NCBI GenBank assembly: GCA_916048055.1
Contig: CAJZHL010000019.1
Span: 62,001 to 126,000, forward strand
DNA length: 64,000 nucleotides
Direction: 5' to 3'
DNA from: Pedinophyceae sp. YPF-701
Lineage: Eukaryota > Chlorophyta > Pedinophyceae
In this document: positions 1 to 11,354 of the stretch, piece by piece
Layout: every line of letters starts with the position of its first letter
How positions within the stretch are numbered: the stretch's first letter is position 1
The notes under the pieces: generated by a model
What the model was told of the DNA's origin: nothing
What the model saw: only the letters and a program-made list of their open reading frames with translations
The model's database searches: none
Translations under genes and position numbers: made by a program

Positions 1-97
1 ACCCCGGGGCGCGCGGGTCGTGCGGCGCGCGGCACGCCCGTGCCCGTGCGCACGCAGACAAACACGCACACACATGCCCCCCCCCCCCGCACCTGAA

Positions 98-1281
98 CTC
101 CTTGAAGTTCTTCAGGCGCTCCTCCTGCTTCATGGACGAGGTGATGCAGGAGGCGGGGAAGTTGACCTCGTTGAGGAGCTCCGTGAGCGCCTTGGCGCGC
201 GCGGGCGTCTTGGTGAAGATGACCACCTGCTTGAAGTCGAGCGAGTCGAGGAGGTCGAAGAGCTTGCGGTTCTTCTCGTCCTCCTTCAGCGCGACGTAGT
301 GCTGCACGAGGCCGTGCAGCGTGAGCTTGTGCTCGTCGTCCACGAGCACCTCGAGCACCTCCTGGCTCTTCATGAAGCGCTTGCAGATCGCGCGCATCTC
401 CGCGGGGAGCGTCGCCGTGAACATCATGACCTGCTTCTCGGGGGGCGTCATCTTGAAGATCTGCTGGATGTCGCCGCGCATGTCCACCTTCTCCAGCATC
501 TTGTCGCACTCGTCCAGGACGAAGAACTGCAGCTTGCTCAGGTCCAGCGTCTTCTTCGACGCCAGCGCCTTCAGCCGCCCGGGCGTCGCCACCACGATGT
601 TCGGGTGCCCGTTCTTCTCGATCCACTCCCGGTCCTGCTTCTCCGTCGTCTGCCCGCCGATGAACGACTTGGTCGTAATGCGCGGCAGGTGCTTCTTCAG
701 GCGGTCAAACTCCCCCAGGATCTGAACCGCCAGCTCGCGCACGTGGCACATCACCAGACACTGCGAACGCACGCCCAAACAACGCAAGCCCGGCGCCGTC
801 AGAGCCCGCCGCGCAACGCACAGCGCACCGCGCTCCGCACGCCGCCACGCACCGCCGCCGCGCCCCCCGCGGCACCGCCCGCACCCGCCCGCACCTGCAC
901 GTGGTCGTTCTTGTCGCCCTCGGGCACCTCGAGCTGCTGCAGCACCGAGATGGCGAACACGCCCGTCTTGCCGCGCCCGGCCTTGGCCTGGCAGATGACG
1001 TCCACGCCGTTGATGGCGCGCGGGATGCACTGCTGCTGCACCTCGGAGGGGTGCTCCCACCCGGCCTCCGCGATGGCCTTCACGATCTCGTCCTTGAGGG
1101 ACATGTCGGACCACCCCACCGCCGAGCGGCCCTGGTCGAAGTCCCCCTTGGCCGCGGCGGCCCCGGCCTCCTCCACCAGGTTCTCCTCCTCCTCATTGTA
1201 GTCGAGCTCCTCGTTGAACTGCGACGCGCGACGCGGGCCGGGACGAGTCGGGGGCGGAGCGCGGGAGCCACCGCACTGCAT
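98..1281 (-). CDS. UAP56: DECD-box RNA helicase UAP56/Sub2/DDX39 (partial)
   Basis: ATP-dependent RNA helicase of the spliceosome and TREX mRNA export complex. Two exons are seen: 1281-895 and 760-98, phase 0, separated by a 134-nt intron (donor gtgcgg, acceptor cgcag). After KEFR at 98 a gtgcgg donor follows, so the remaining C-terminal exon(s) lie left of the window. Visible motifs are the Q-motif region (HPSEVQQQCIP), Walker A (AKAGRGKT), PGR, the family-diagnostic DECD box (VLDECDKML), motif III as TAT instead of the usual SAT, and the start of helicase domain 2. The acidic N-terminus (FNEELDYNEEEEN) matches the family. The ATG at 1281 is the first in frame, but an acceptor-like AG lies just before FNEEL, so the true start could be in an upstream exon. 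The identity is secure; the 5' end is not. Confidence 0.9.
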
Positions 1282-2996
1282 GGGCGGGAGCGGGCCCCGG
1301 CGCCCGGCGGGGACGCGTGAGGCGGCGGCGTGGCCGAGGTCGGGTCCCCGGGAAACTCAGCGTGCCGGTGCGGGCGCGGGGTGCGCTCTGCGCGCGCTGC
1401 CGAGCCGGGCCGAGCGCGGTGGTGCTGTGGCCCTGTTGTGGTGGCCCGGCGCGCGCATCAATGGCCGCGCACGCGGCGCGCGCGCCCATCAACGCGCCGG
1501 GTGCATGACACACGTTCGCCCGCCGCCAAAATAGTGGTCGCCGTGGTGGGCACCGCCGCGGCGGGAGCCCGCAAAGCGCTCCCTGCGCGGCTCTGGCCCG
1601 GATGGCGCAGGGCAGGCGCTCCACGCGCGGGTTTCGGACGGAGCACGGAGCTTCGTGAAAAATAGGGCGGCCGGGCGCTGTATCACGGTGTCCCGGGCAT
1701 GCCTACGAGCCTCGGGCCCGTTGGCGCCTACACTGCTCGAGGCGCCGCGGCCGCAGCCAGGCAGCGATGGCGGGATCGCCGTGGACCACACGCTCTTCCG
1801 TCCGCTCGGTGGTACGCTGGTGGCGGCAGGGCGGCCGCAAAGGCCGCAGGCGCGGCAGCGAGCGCCAGAAGCCTGCCACAGAGACGGGTCCAGCGGTGTT
1901 ACGGCGCACCTGGTTGTCAGACATGGCTACTAACTTCCCTGCACGACACCTCCCGGTCAGACCTTCTGCCGAGCCACCACGGGGGCGCGCTCCTACGTGT
2001 TGCCGCCGCGCGGGAGGGCTTTTGGCAGGCGCGACTGACACAGCCAAAGGGCGCCCGGACAGACGCGCGCAGGGCGTGACGAGCACTGCTTCGCCGCAGC
2101 GGCGCCCCCGAGGGCCAGCCCTCGCCGGTCTCCCAGCCCGCCCGCCCCTCGGACACGATCGCCGCGTCGCCGCAGCCTGTGTGCCGGGCGGCGGCGGTTG
2201 CCTGCAGCCTGCGGCCCCCGGTGAACCGGCCCCGCTCGCTCCCGGCAGCGCGCTCGCGACACGGAGCGCACTCGTCTGGAAGCACCGGCGGCGTCGTGTG
2301 ACCCACCACCCCGTGTGTGGAGCGGGTCCCTCCCGCCGCGCTGCGTGCACTCCGGCGCCGCGCGGCGGACGCAACCGTGCGAGGTCCCCCGCCTGCGACC
2401 GACCGTGGGCATGGTGTCGTCGCAGGCCCGCCGTTCGCGCCGTGTGTGGACGGGCACGGGGGTGTGCGTCGCTGTATGTCGTGTCGGGGTGGCCTCTGTT
2501 CTGGTGGACCTGCGACGGGCTCCCTGGGCGGTGACATCTCGGGCGGCCGCCTCAAACGCCCCCGTACTTTGCAACTGCGTGCCGTCGCAATCAGCTCCAC
2601 GCCTGTTCGCCGCGCCCGGCGATGCGATCGTGACTTGGCTGGGGCTAGTGACAGATGCTCTCTCTGCCGTGCACGGCCCCTCTGCACCCCGCGCTGCGTT
2701 TTGGCCCGGAAGTTCCGCGTGTTCTGCGAGCCTGCCCGGAGACTCGGGCTCGGTCGACCACGAGAAGGCCCGGTTCAGGCCGTTTGGGCAGGCACCCCGT
2801 TGACAGGCGCGTGCCCAGACGCACGAACATCTCATGACGGACCGCGGTCGCAGACGCTTGCTCTGAAATCGCGGCACTGGGACAAGCCAGGTCGACTCGC
2901 CCTGCCTTCGCGCCGGTGCAGACGCGTGCGTCCTCCTGCCTTTGCCGCAGGCGCTCTTCCGCGCGCTCCCCCGCAACCCGACGCGGCTCCGTCGTC
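1282..2996. other. intergenic, divergent promoter region
   Basis: This 1.7 kb lies between the 5' ends of the UAP56-type helicase (-) and the isochorismatase-family gene (+). Many long open frames occur on both strands, as expected at this GC content, but none shows recognisable protein or a convincing splice series. No tRNA A/B boxes or other RNA gene were seen. Confidence 0.6.
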
Positions 2997-3816
2997 ATGG
3001 CGGCCGCAGCGGCCCCTGCGTCCACCGGGGAGGCCCTCATCGTCATCGACATGCAGAACGACTTCTGCCTGCCCGACGCCATCTTGCGCGTGAACGGGGC
3101 GATGGACTGCCTGCCCCAGGTGCGGCTTCCCCGCCGCGATGCCGGAGCGCAGCGCCCCTACGATCGCGCTGACACCGGTGGCTTCGTGCCGAGCCGTGCG
3201 CGCGCGTCCGCCCCACGCACCACGGAGGAGCGTGCGCGCAGGTGGTGGCCGCGGTCGAGGAGGCGCGCCGTCGTGGGACGCCGGTGTTCTGGGTCATTCG
3301 CGAGCACGAGCCCTCCGGAATCGACGTCGAGCGAACGCGCACGCATCTCTTCCCCCCCCACGGCCCTGGAGCGACGGTCAAGGTGACACACCCAAGAAGC
3401 ACCAGCGACGCGCGCGGCCGTCGCTCCCGATCACGGGCGTCACGCACTGAGCCACCCGCGGTGTCCGCGCCCCGCAGGGTACGCCCGGCGCGGCGCTGGT
3501 GTCCCCGCTGGCGGTCGCTGACGGGGAGCTCGTGGTGGTCAAAAAACGCTTCTCCGCGTTCTTCCAGACGCCGCTGGACGTCATGCTGCGGCGCCTCGGC
3601 ACGCGCAGAGTCGTGCTGTGCGGCGTCCAGACGCCCAACTGCATCCGCTCCGCTGCGTTCGACGCGGTGAGCCTGGACTACGAGCAGGTGACGGTGCTGC
3701 ACGACGCCACCGCGTCCAAGTCGGACGAGGTGCAGAAGGCGAACCTGGAGGACATGGCGGCGATCGGGGTGGAGATCGTCGCCGTGTCCGACTGGAGCGC
3801 GGAGAAGAAGAAGTAG
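2997..3816 (+). CDS. isochorismatase/nicotinamidase-family cysteine hydrolase
   Basis: About 200 aa in three exons: 2997-3119, 3242-3382 and 3478-3816, all phase 0, with donors gtgcgg and gtgaca. The fold signature IVIDMQNDF near residue 16 supplies the catalytic Asp. A Lys in the VVKKRFSAF segment and the nucleophile Cys in GVQTPNCIRS complete the Asp-Lys-Cys triad. The GVQTPNCIR...FDAV...DAT arrangement resembles the plant isochorismatase-like group (At3g16190 type) more than true nicotinamidases, so the substrate is not assigned. The start ATG sits in a good context (gtcATGGCG) after a short Ala-rich leader. Its stop codon is only 22 nt from the stop of the helicase on the other strand, so the two 3' UTRs must overlap. 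Confidence 0.88.
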
Positions 3817-3838
3817 TCACAATGGCCCCACCGTGACG

Positions 3839-6511
3839 TCAGCGCGCAGGTCCTCGCTGACCAGAGCGGGCGGGCGACCTCGGGCCCGGAGACTCGACGG
3901 CCGGATCCCCTCGCGGCCGCCGATCCCCGCGCGGCCCGGGGCGCGGCGGGTCGATGCCCGCCCGCTCCAGTGCGTCGTACACCACCTGTGAGTCCACGCA
4001 CAGCCCCTTGCGGTCCGCCCACTGGAGCCAGCGCGCCCAGTGGCGATCCGAGCAGAGCGTGTCCGCGCTCCCGACCACGACGAGGCCACGGCGCGCGCGG
4101 GTCACCGCGACATTGAGCCGGCGCGGGTCGGACACGAAGCCGAGGTTGCCGTGGTCGTTGGACCGCACGGCAGTGAAGACGACGAGGTCCGCCTCGCGGC
4201 CCTGGTAGCCGTCGACGGTCGACACGTCGAGATCTTGGCGGTCGACCGCGAGCCCCGCGCGTCGCAGGGAGCGCGTGAGCAGGCGCAGCTGTGCGGCGTA
4301 GGGCGCCAGGACCGCGACGCTCGACACCGGTTCGTGGTCGTCGTCGGCTTCGGCCGCGCCCACGGCGCCGCCATCACGCGCTCCGAACGCGTGCGAGGCG
4401 AGCGCGACGAGGCCCGCGGCCACCGTCGCCTCCTCCGCGTTCCGGTACGACATGGACCGGTCGCTGGCCTCCCTGCTCCCGCTCGTGTCCACGAACATCA
4501 CCGGCCGGGCGCCCTTGCCGTCCGGGTCCGGCCACGGCAGGCACGGCACCAGCGGGCGGTCCTCTGCGGCCACGCCCGCCTCGAGCTGGCCGCCGTAGAA
4601 CATCCGCGACGGCGCCTCGACGATCAGCGGATGCATCCGGTACTGCGTGCGCAGCAGCAGCGGCGCCAGACCGGCGTCGCCGAGCCGCTCGAACAGCGTC
4701 TCGCCCAGCCCAAGCTTCGCCGCCTCGCCGCTGACGACCGTCGGCGGCAGCTGCCGCGGGTCCCCGGCCATCACGACGCACTCCGCGCCGCGCACGAGCG
4801 GAATGATGCACGACGGCTCCACGATCTGCGTCGCCTCGTCCACCACCACCATGCGGAACAACATCCCCGACAGGGCCGGGTCCGCGGCGCCCGCGCACGT
4901 CGCGGCAACGACCTCGGCGCGCCCGAGGACCTCGTCTTGGCCGCGCTTGATCAAGGTGCGCGCCTGGCTCGCCCACTCCTTCGCCCGGCGCTCCTCGCGG
5001 TCCAGCCGGTCCGTAGCGACGGGGGGCAGCGGGCGGCCCGTCGTGGGGTCGTGGTGCTTGCCCTCCCGCGCCAGGGCGATGCGTGCGAGCAGCGCCTCGC
5101 TCTTCCGGCGCAGCTCGCTCGCCTGTCGCCCCGCCGCGGTGCCCTCCAGCACGATGGCCTCCAGCACGCACTTGTGCAGCGAAGGCCGCACCTTGGCCGG
5201 CTGGCCGATGCGGACCACGCGCACGCCGCGCTTCAGGAGCCCCTCGACGATGTTGTCCACGGCTGCGGCCAGCGCAGGCGGGTCACGGCAATCAGGCAAC
5301 CAAACAAGGGCGCGACGTGCGGGCGCGAGGATGACGCGTCGCGCAGAGACGGGCGTGTTCACGCGTGGGCGCCCACCTGCGTTCGTGCCCGCGCAGGCGA
5401 GGATCGGCCCGACGTCCGCCGCGTCCGGCAGCACGCCCGAGGTCGCCGCCTGCGCCCGCGACGCCTGCACCATCACCGCCAGCAGCGACAGCAGCGTCCG
5501 CGTCTTCCCCGTGCCCGGCGGGCCCTGCCAGAGCACGAGCGACCGCGACAGGGCGTCGAACACCGCGCGCTTCTGGCTGTCGTTGAGCCCTTCGACCGCG
5601 CGGAACGCCCGCGTCGCGGCCTCGCGCCACGGCCCGTGTCCCGCCCACAGCGGCGCCCGCCCCGCCACGCCCAGCATGTCCTGCCCGCGCAGCGCCCCGA
5701 GCAGCGCCGCGCGCAGCGTCATCTCCGCGCGCCTGCGGTCCGTCCCCCTGCGGTTCCGGAAGCTCCCGAGCCGCCTGATCGCCTCCACCTGCCGGTCGTA
5801 CGTGCCACTCTGCGCGCCCGGCGCGATGCACCAGCACGCCACCTTCGACCGCCGCGCGCGCAGGTGCTCGACGACCTGCTCGAGGGCACCCCGCGCCCCG
5901 GACTCGAACGCCACCTCGATCTCCTCGGCCGTGAAACGCACCACCGTCCCGTCCAGCTGCCCACACACGTCCGCCAGCGCCTCCGGGACGTCCTCGGACA
6001 GCGGCCGCGTCGCGACCGGGTCCCGCACACGCAGGCGGTGCGCCGGCAGCCGCCCGCCCTTGGGCAGCGCGAACGTAAAGACCTCCTGGCTGAACAGGGC
6101 GCGGGGGCCGTCCACGACGGCCAAGCCGGCCAGGATCAGCCCGTCGGCCTGCAGCCGCCCCAGCGACGGCCCCTCGAAGGACTGCTGCAGCGCAGCGACC
6201 TCCTCCGCGCGCTCCAGCTCCACCTGCGCGCGCAAACGCGTCTGCCACTCCGAGACGGCGTCTCCGAGGCTGCGCTTCCGCGCCGCCTCGGCCTCCTCGT
6301 CCACGCTGTCCTCCACCTCCTGCACCTGCTGCCGGAGCCGCTCGCGCTCCTTGGCCTCCTCCAGCTCCTGCGCCTCGAGCGCGTCCTGCATCTGTGTTGC
6401 CATCAGCTCCGCGCTGCTCGCGACGGTGCCCGCGACGAACGGCGTGGCGCCGCGGGGCTCCGGAGGGTCCGGGCGCGGAGCTGCCTGCTCGGGCTGGTGC
6501 CGCGCTGCCAC
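3839..6511 (-). CDS. UPF1/IGHMBP2-type superfamily 1 helicase
   Basis: About 852 aa after removing one intron (5376-5263, 114 nt, donor gtgggc). The intron is a multiple of three with no stop, so it is hidden inside an open frame; splicing restores the SF1 motif Ia sequence TNAAVDNI. Motifs in order are Walker A GPPGTGKT, Walker B VVDEATQ, motif III GDPRQLPP, QYRMHP, DGYQGREADLVVFTAVRSN and the VAVTRARR motif VI. This set defines the UPF1-like SF1B DNA/RNA helicases. An N-terminal 100-residue acidic/basic coiled coil (EAKERERLRQQVQEVEDSV) precedes a weak beta-barrel region. No R3H or AN1 zinc finger typical of IGHMBP2 is present, nor the UPF1 CH domain, so the subfamily is open. Met codons near 6403 are alternative starts. 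Confidence 0.9.
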   Translation of the reverse strand: MAARHQPEQAAPRPDPPEPRGATPFVAGTVASSAELMATQMQDALEAQELEEAKERERLRQQVQEVEDSVDEEAEAARKRSLGDAVSEWQTRLRAQVELERAEEVAALQQSFEGPSLGRLQADGLILAGLAVVDGPRALFSQEVFTFALPKGGRLPAHRLRVRDPVATRPLSEDVPEALADVCGQLDGTVVRFTAEEIEVAFESGARGALEQVVEHLRARRSKVACWCIAPGAQSGTYDRQVEAIRRLGSFRNRRGTDRRRAEMTLRAALLGALRGQDMLGVAGRAPLWAGHGPWREAATRAFRAVEGLNDSQKRAVFDALSRSLVLWQGPPGTGKTRTLLSLLAVMVQASRAQAATSGVLPDAADVGPILACAGTNAGGRPRVNTPVSARRVILAPARRALVWLPDCRDPPALAAAVDNIVEGLLKRGVRVVRIGQPAKVRPSLHKCVLEAIVLEGTAAGRQASELRRKSEALLARIALAREGKHHDPTTGRPLPPVATDRLDREERRAKEWASQARTLIKRGQDEVLGRAEVVAATCAGAADPALSGMLFRMVVVDEATQIVEPSCIIPLVRGAECVVMAGDPRQLPPTVVSGEAAKLGLGETLFERLGDAGLAPLLLRTQYRMHPLIVEAPSRMFYGGQLEAGVAAEDRPLVPCLPWPDPDGKGARPVMFVDTSGSREASDRSMSYRNAEEATVAAGLVALASHAFGARDGGAVGAAEADDDHEPVSSVAVLAPYAAQLRLLTRSLRRAGLAVDRQDLDVSTVDGYQGREADLVVFTAVRSNDHGNLGFVSDPRRLNVAVTRARRGLVVVGSADTLCSDRHWARWLQWADRKGLCVDSQVVYDALERAGIDPPRPGPRGDRRPRGDPAVESPGPRSPARSGQRGPAR

Positions 6512-7727
6512 CCGGGCGCCCTGCCGGGACTGGGTGCGTTGCGTGCGGCTGCCTGGAGGCTCGCCACTGGGCGCTCGGGCGGCGCCCGGACGGCTCGAAC
6601 GAGGCGCGTCGGCGCTAGCGGCAAGGGCGGCCCGTCTGTCGCGGTAGCTCTGCGATCGGAGGAGGAACAGACTGACGCGTGTGGGCGCGCGGGGGCCGAC
6701 AGCTCATGGGGCATGGCGCGGTCGAACGGGCGTCACGGCACGCGCGGCACCGGCCACCGCACCTGCAGAGAGTGGCCCGTCTGTGTCGAGCCCGCCGGCG
6801 CCGCGCTCTCCGGCGCGACCTCGGGCGGCGCGGGCTGCGGAACGCTCTGGGGTGCAAGCTTCGGTGTGTCCCCTGCGCGGCGACGCTCGCACGATTCATC
6901 ATCACTGCTAACTCGTCACGGGCATGATTCATCGGCCCAGCATCAAGACGCGGGAACGGAGCGCCCCGGCGCGCGTGAGAGAGGCCCGCAAGTATTGCTC
7001 ACGTGGCTCCACGGCAATGCGCCGCCGTCTCTGCGCCGCCATCGCAGCTCGCTTGCGACGCAGCTCCTCCTGAGACATGGCTCGCGTTCGCGGCTGCTGA
7101 CCAGGGGCGTCGTCCCGCGCTGCAGCGCAACGGAGGCCTTTTCCCCCTCCGCCATGGGCGCGCGGCAGAGCCTGGCGGCTGCTTGCGCTCGGGAGGGCAC
7201 TGGGCCCGCGCACGACGCGCAAGCGCCCAGTCGACGTCGCCATCGCCCCCCTGTCTATTCTGCAGTTCAGCATCGCGCACGCGCGCGCGTCACAACGCTG
7301 CCGCCCCCATCTGCGGCAACACCGTGTGTGCGTCGCGCTACTCGGCGCGGCGTGAGAGCTTCGTGCAGGCGGGGACGCAGGGAGACACGCGCGGTCCGCG
7401 CCCCGTCTGCTGCGTCGGAAGTGCGCTGCGGCGTGGCGGGCGTCGGCAAAGGGTCCCGCGCCCCTTCAAGGAGTATGACGGTCTGCAGCCGGGGCACGGG
7501 GCCCGCGCCATGGCCGCCGCCGCAGCGCCATCCAGTGCATGCTCGTTTCATCGGCACGCAGCGCCCACACACCTAGGCCACGAAGCGCAGTGCCTTGCAA
7601 CTCAGTGCTTTGCATCTCGGCCCGCAGACCGCCGTCCCGGCCGCATTCGAGTGGTCCGCTGGCGTCCAGCACCAGTGTCATCTGTAGGTGCCGCAGGGTC
7701 TGTCCATCGACGCTAGAGGCTGGCAAT
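6512..7727. other. intergenic, divergent promoter region
   Basis: This 1.2 kb lies between two divergent 5' ends. It contains an octamer GATTCATC twice, about 33 nt apart near 6892 and 6925. No gene, tRNA or convincing core promoter element was recognised. Confidence 0.5.
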
Positions 7728-8944
7728 ATGGGCAACAAGGCCTCCCTCCCCAAGCTGCCTGTGGAGGTGCACCCAGAGCACTCCAGGGCCGCTTGCTTGT
7801 ACACGCTGACCAAGAATGGCGCCGAGACCGAGATCGAGGCAGACGTGGAAGTCTCGCTCCAGGTGCGGCGCGCGCCTGACCGCGCCTCTCGTGGCCGTGC
7901 CGCTGGACGGCACCGCAGCCCAAGAGGAGCGCCACTCGGGCGTCGGCGGCTTCCGGCCCGCCTTCTCGGACCAGCGCGACGGGCGAAACCGCACTCGCTC
8001 GTTCATGCGCGCGCACGTGCGCCGTCGCCGTGGGCACGCGTCGTCGCCCCACGCAGGCACGTGCTGGTGCCTAGTGGCAGCTGCGCGGCACCCCTCGGCC
8101 CGCGGACCGGCCAGCCTGCCGCGGCGCCATCGTCTCCGTGCAGGGCATCCGCATCCTCGACCGCGCCCGGAACGGCGCGCCGGTCCTCACGGCGGACTGG
8201 GACCGCATCCCCCACTGGAAGACCAAGCAGCCACACAGCTTCACCGTCACCGTCTGGAGGTGCGGCCACCGCGCACGCGCCGCCCCGCACCCGCCCGCGT
8301 CCACGTCCACGCACATCCGGCCTCGCGGCCGTCCGGACCGACACCCCCTTCTACCCCCCTGTGCAGCGATGCGCGCTCCGAGTGCGTCAGCCACGAGCTG
8401 ATGGTGTCGGACCTCGCGGGCTTCATCGCGGAGGTCGACCGCTACATCGCGCTGCTCATGTCGGGGCGCGTCGCGGAGCAGTGCCCCGGCGACGTCTACG
8501 AGGCCTGCGTGCAGTCGTGCCGCAAGAGGGACAACGACCTCGTGAGCACCCGCGCGCAGCAAACATCGCGCACACCGCCGACCCCACGCACCGCCCGCGC
8601 ACCCCCGCCGCCGAGCACGACACCCCCCCTGCCCCCCGCAGGACCGCGTGGACGACATCAAGGCGCTGCTGGCGCAGCACCGCGTGACGTCCGGGCAGGC
8701 GATCGGGCTGCTCCGGCTCGTCGCGGACGACTTCGAGAAGGTCACGCTGGCCGCGGACGTGCACGCGCGGCTGGTGGACCAGCCCGGGTTCGGCAAGCTG
8801 CTGACGGAGCTGGGGGACAAGATCGTGCAGGACAACGTGTGGGCGCGCGTGAAGGAGCGGCGGAAGGACGGGCGGCTGCACCAGAAGATCTCCTCGCTGC
8901 GGGAGAACACCAGCAAGCGCCTCATGGCCGTGCCCCCCGCGTGA
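7728..8944 (+). CDS. DUF4476-like protein with N-myristoylation signal
   Basis: A 242-aa protein in four exons: 7728-7862, 8144-8259, 8367-8541 and 8642-8944 (phases 0, 2, 0). The start MGNKAS fits the N-myristoyltransferase consensus (Gly2, Ser6). The N-terminal half has alternating strands around WDRIPHWKTKQPHSFTVTVW. The middle (MVSDLAGFIAEVDRYIALL) and last exon are helical. The last exon pattern (DDIKALLAQ, TSGQAIGLL, AADVHARLVDQPGF) resembles the DUF4476 repeat found in bacterial and eukaryotic proteins. The function is unknown; membrane association is inferred from the acylation motif only. Exon joining is well supported by phase; the family call is moderate. Confidence 0.72.
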
Positions 8945-9417
8945 CACACCACCCCCATCCACACACGAACACTCCCCCCGCACGTAGCGCGGCTCGACAG
9001 CGAGCGCGACGGCGCACTCGCGCGGAGACCACGTCCGGCACCTGCGGCCGCGCACAGGCGCGCGCCGGGCCCGGCAAGCTCTGCGATGTGACGGTGAGGC
9101 CAGCTTTCACATGCGAGCGGCCCAGCGCGCGCCGCGGCCCCGCTCGGGCCGCTCGACGCGCGCGGGCCATTCGGCGGCCCCGCGTCCGGCGCATCACGCC
9201 ACGCCTGCCTTCTCAGGCAGAGCTATATTCAGGGAGGTAGGGGGTCAGACACAGGGAAGCGCGCGCCACCGCCGCCGCACCGGCACGCGTCCGCGCCCCC
9301 TCTCGCGCGGGCGCGCACCGCACGCGCTCGCGCACGCCCGCGCGCCGGCACGCCCACGCGCTCGCGCACACCATGACGAACGGGCGACGACACCAGGACA
9401 ATGCCGCTGTGCTCGCA
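8945..9417. other. intergenic between convergent genes
   Basis: This is the shared 3' region of the DUF4476-like gene (+) and centrin (-). It is CA/CG-rich low complexity with no gene seen. Confidence 0.5.

Positions 9418-11354
<1,937 letters not shown>

Noticed and set aside
1920-1965. TACTAAC branch-like string followed by a CAG acceptor
   Set aside because: Other introns in this window lack TACTAAC, and no coding exon follows in any frame.
4040-7576. 3.5 kb open frame on the plus strand
   Set aside because: It is the exact antisense of the SF1 helicase plus its promoter. The helicase motifs on the minus strand account for the open frame.
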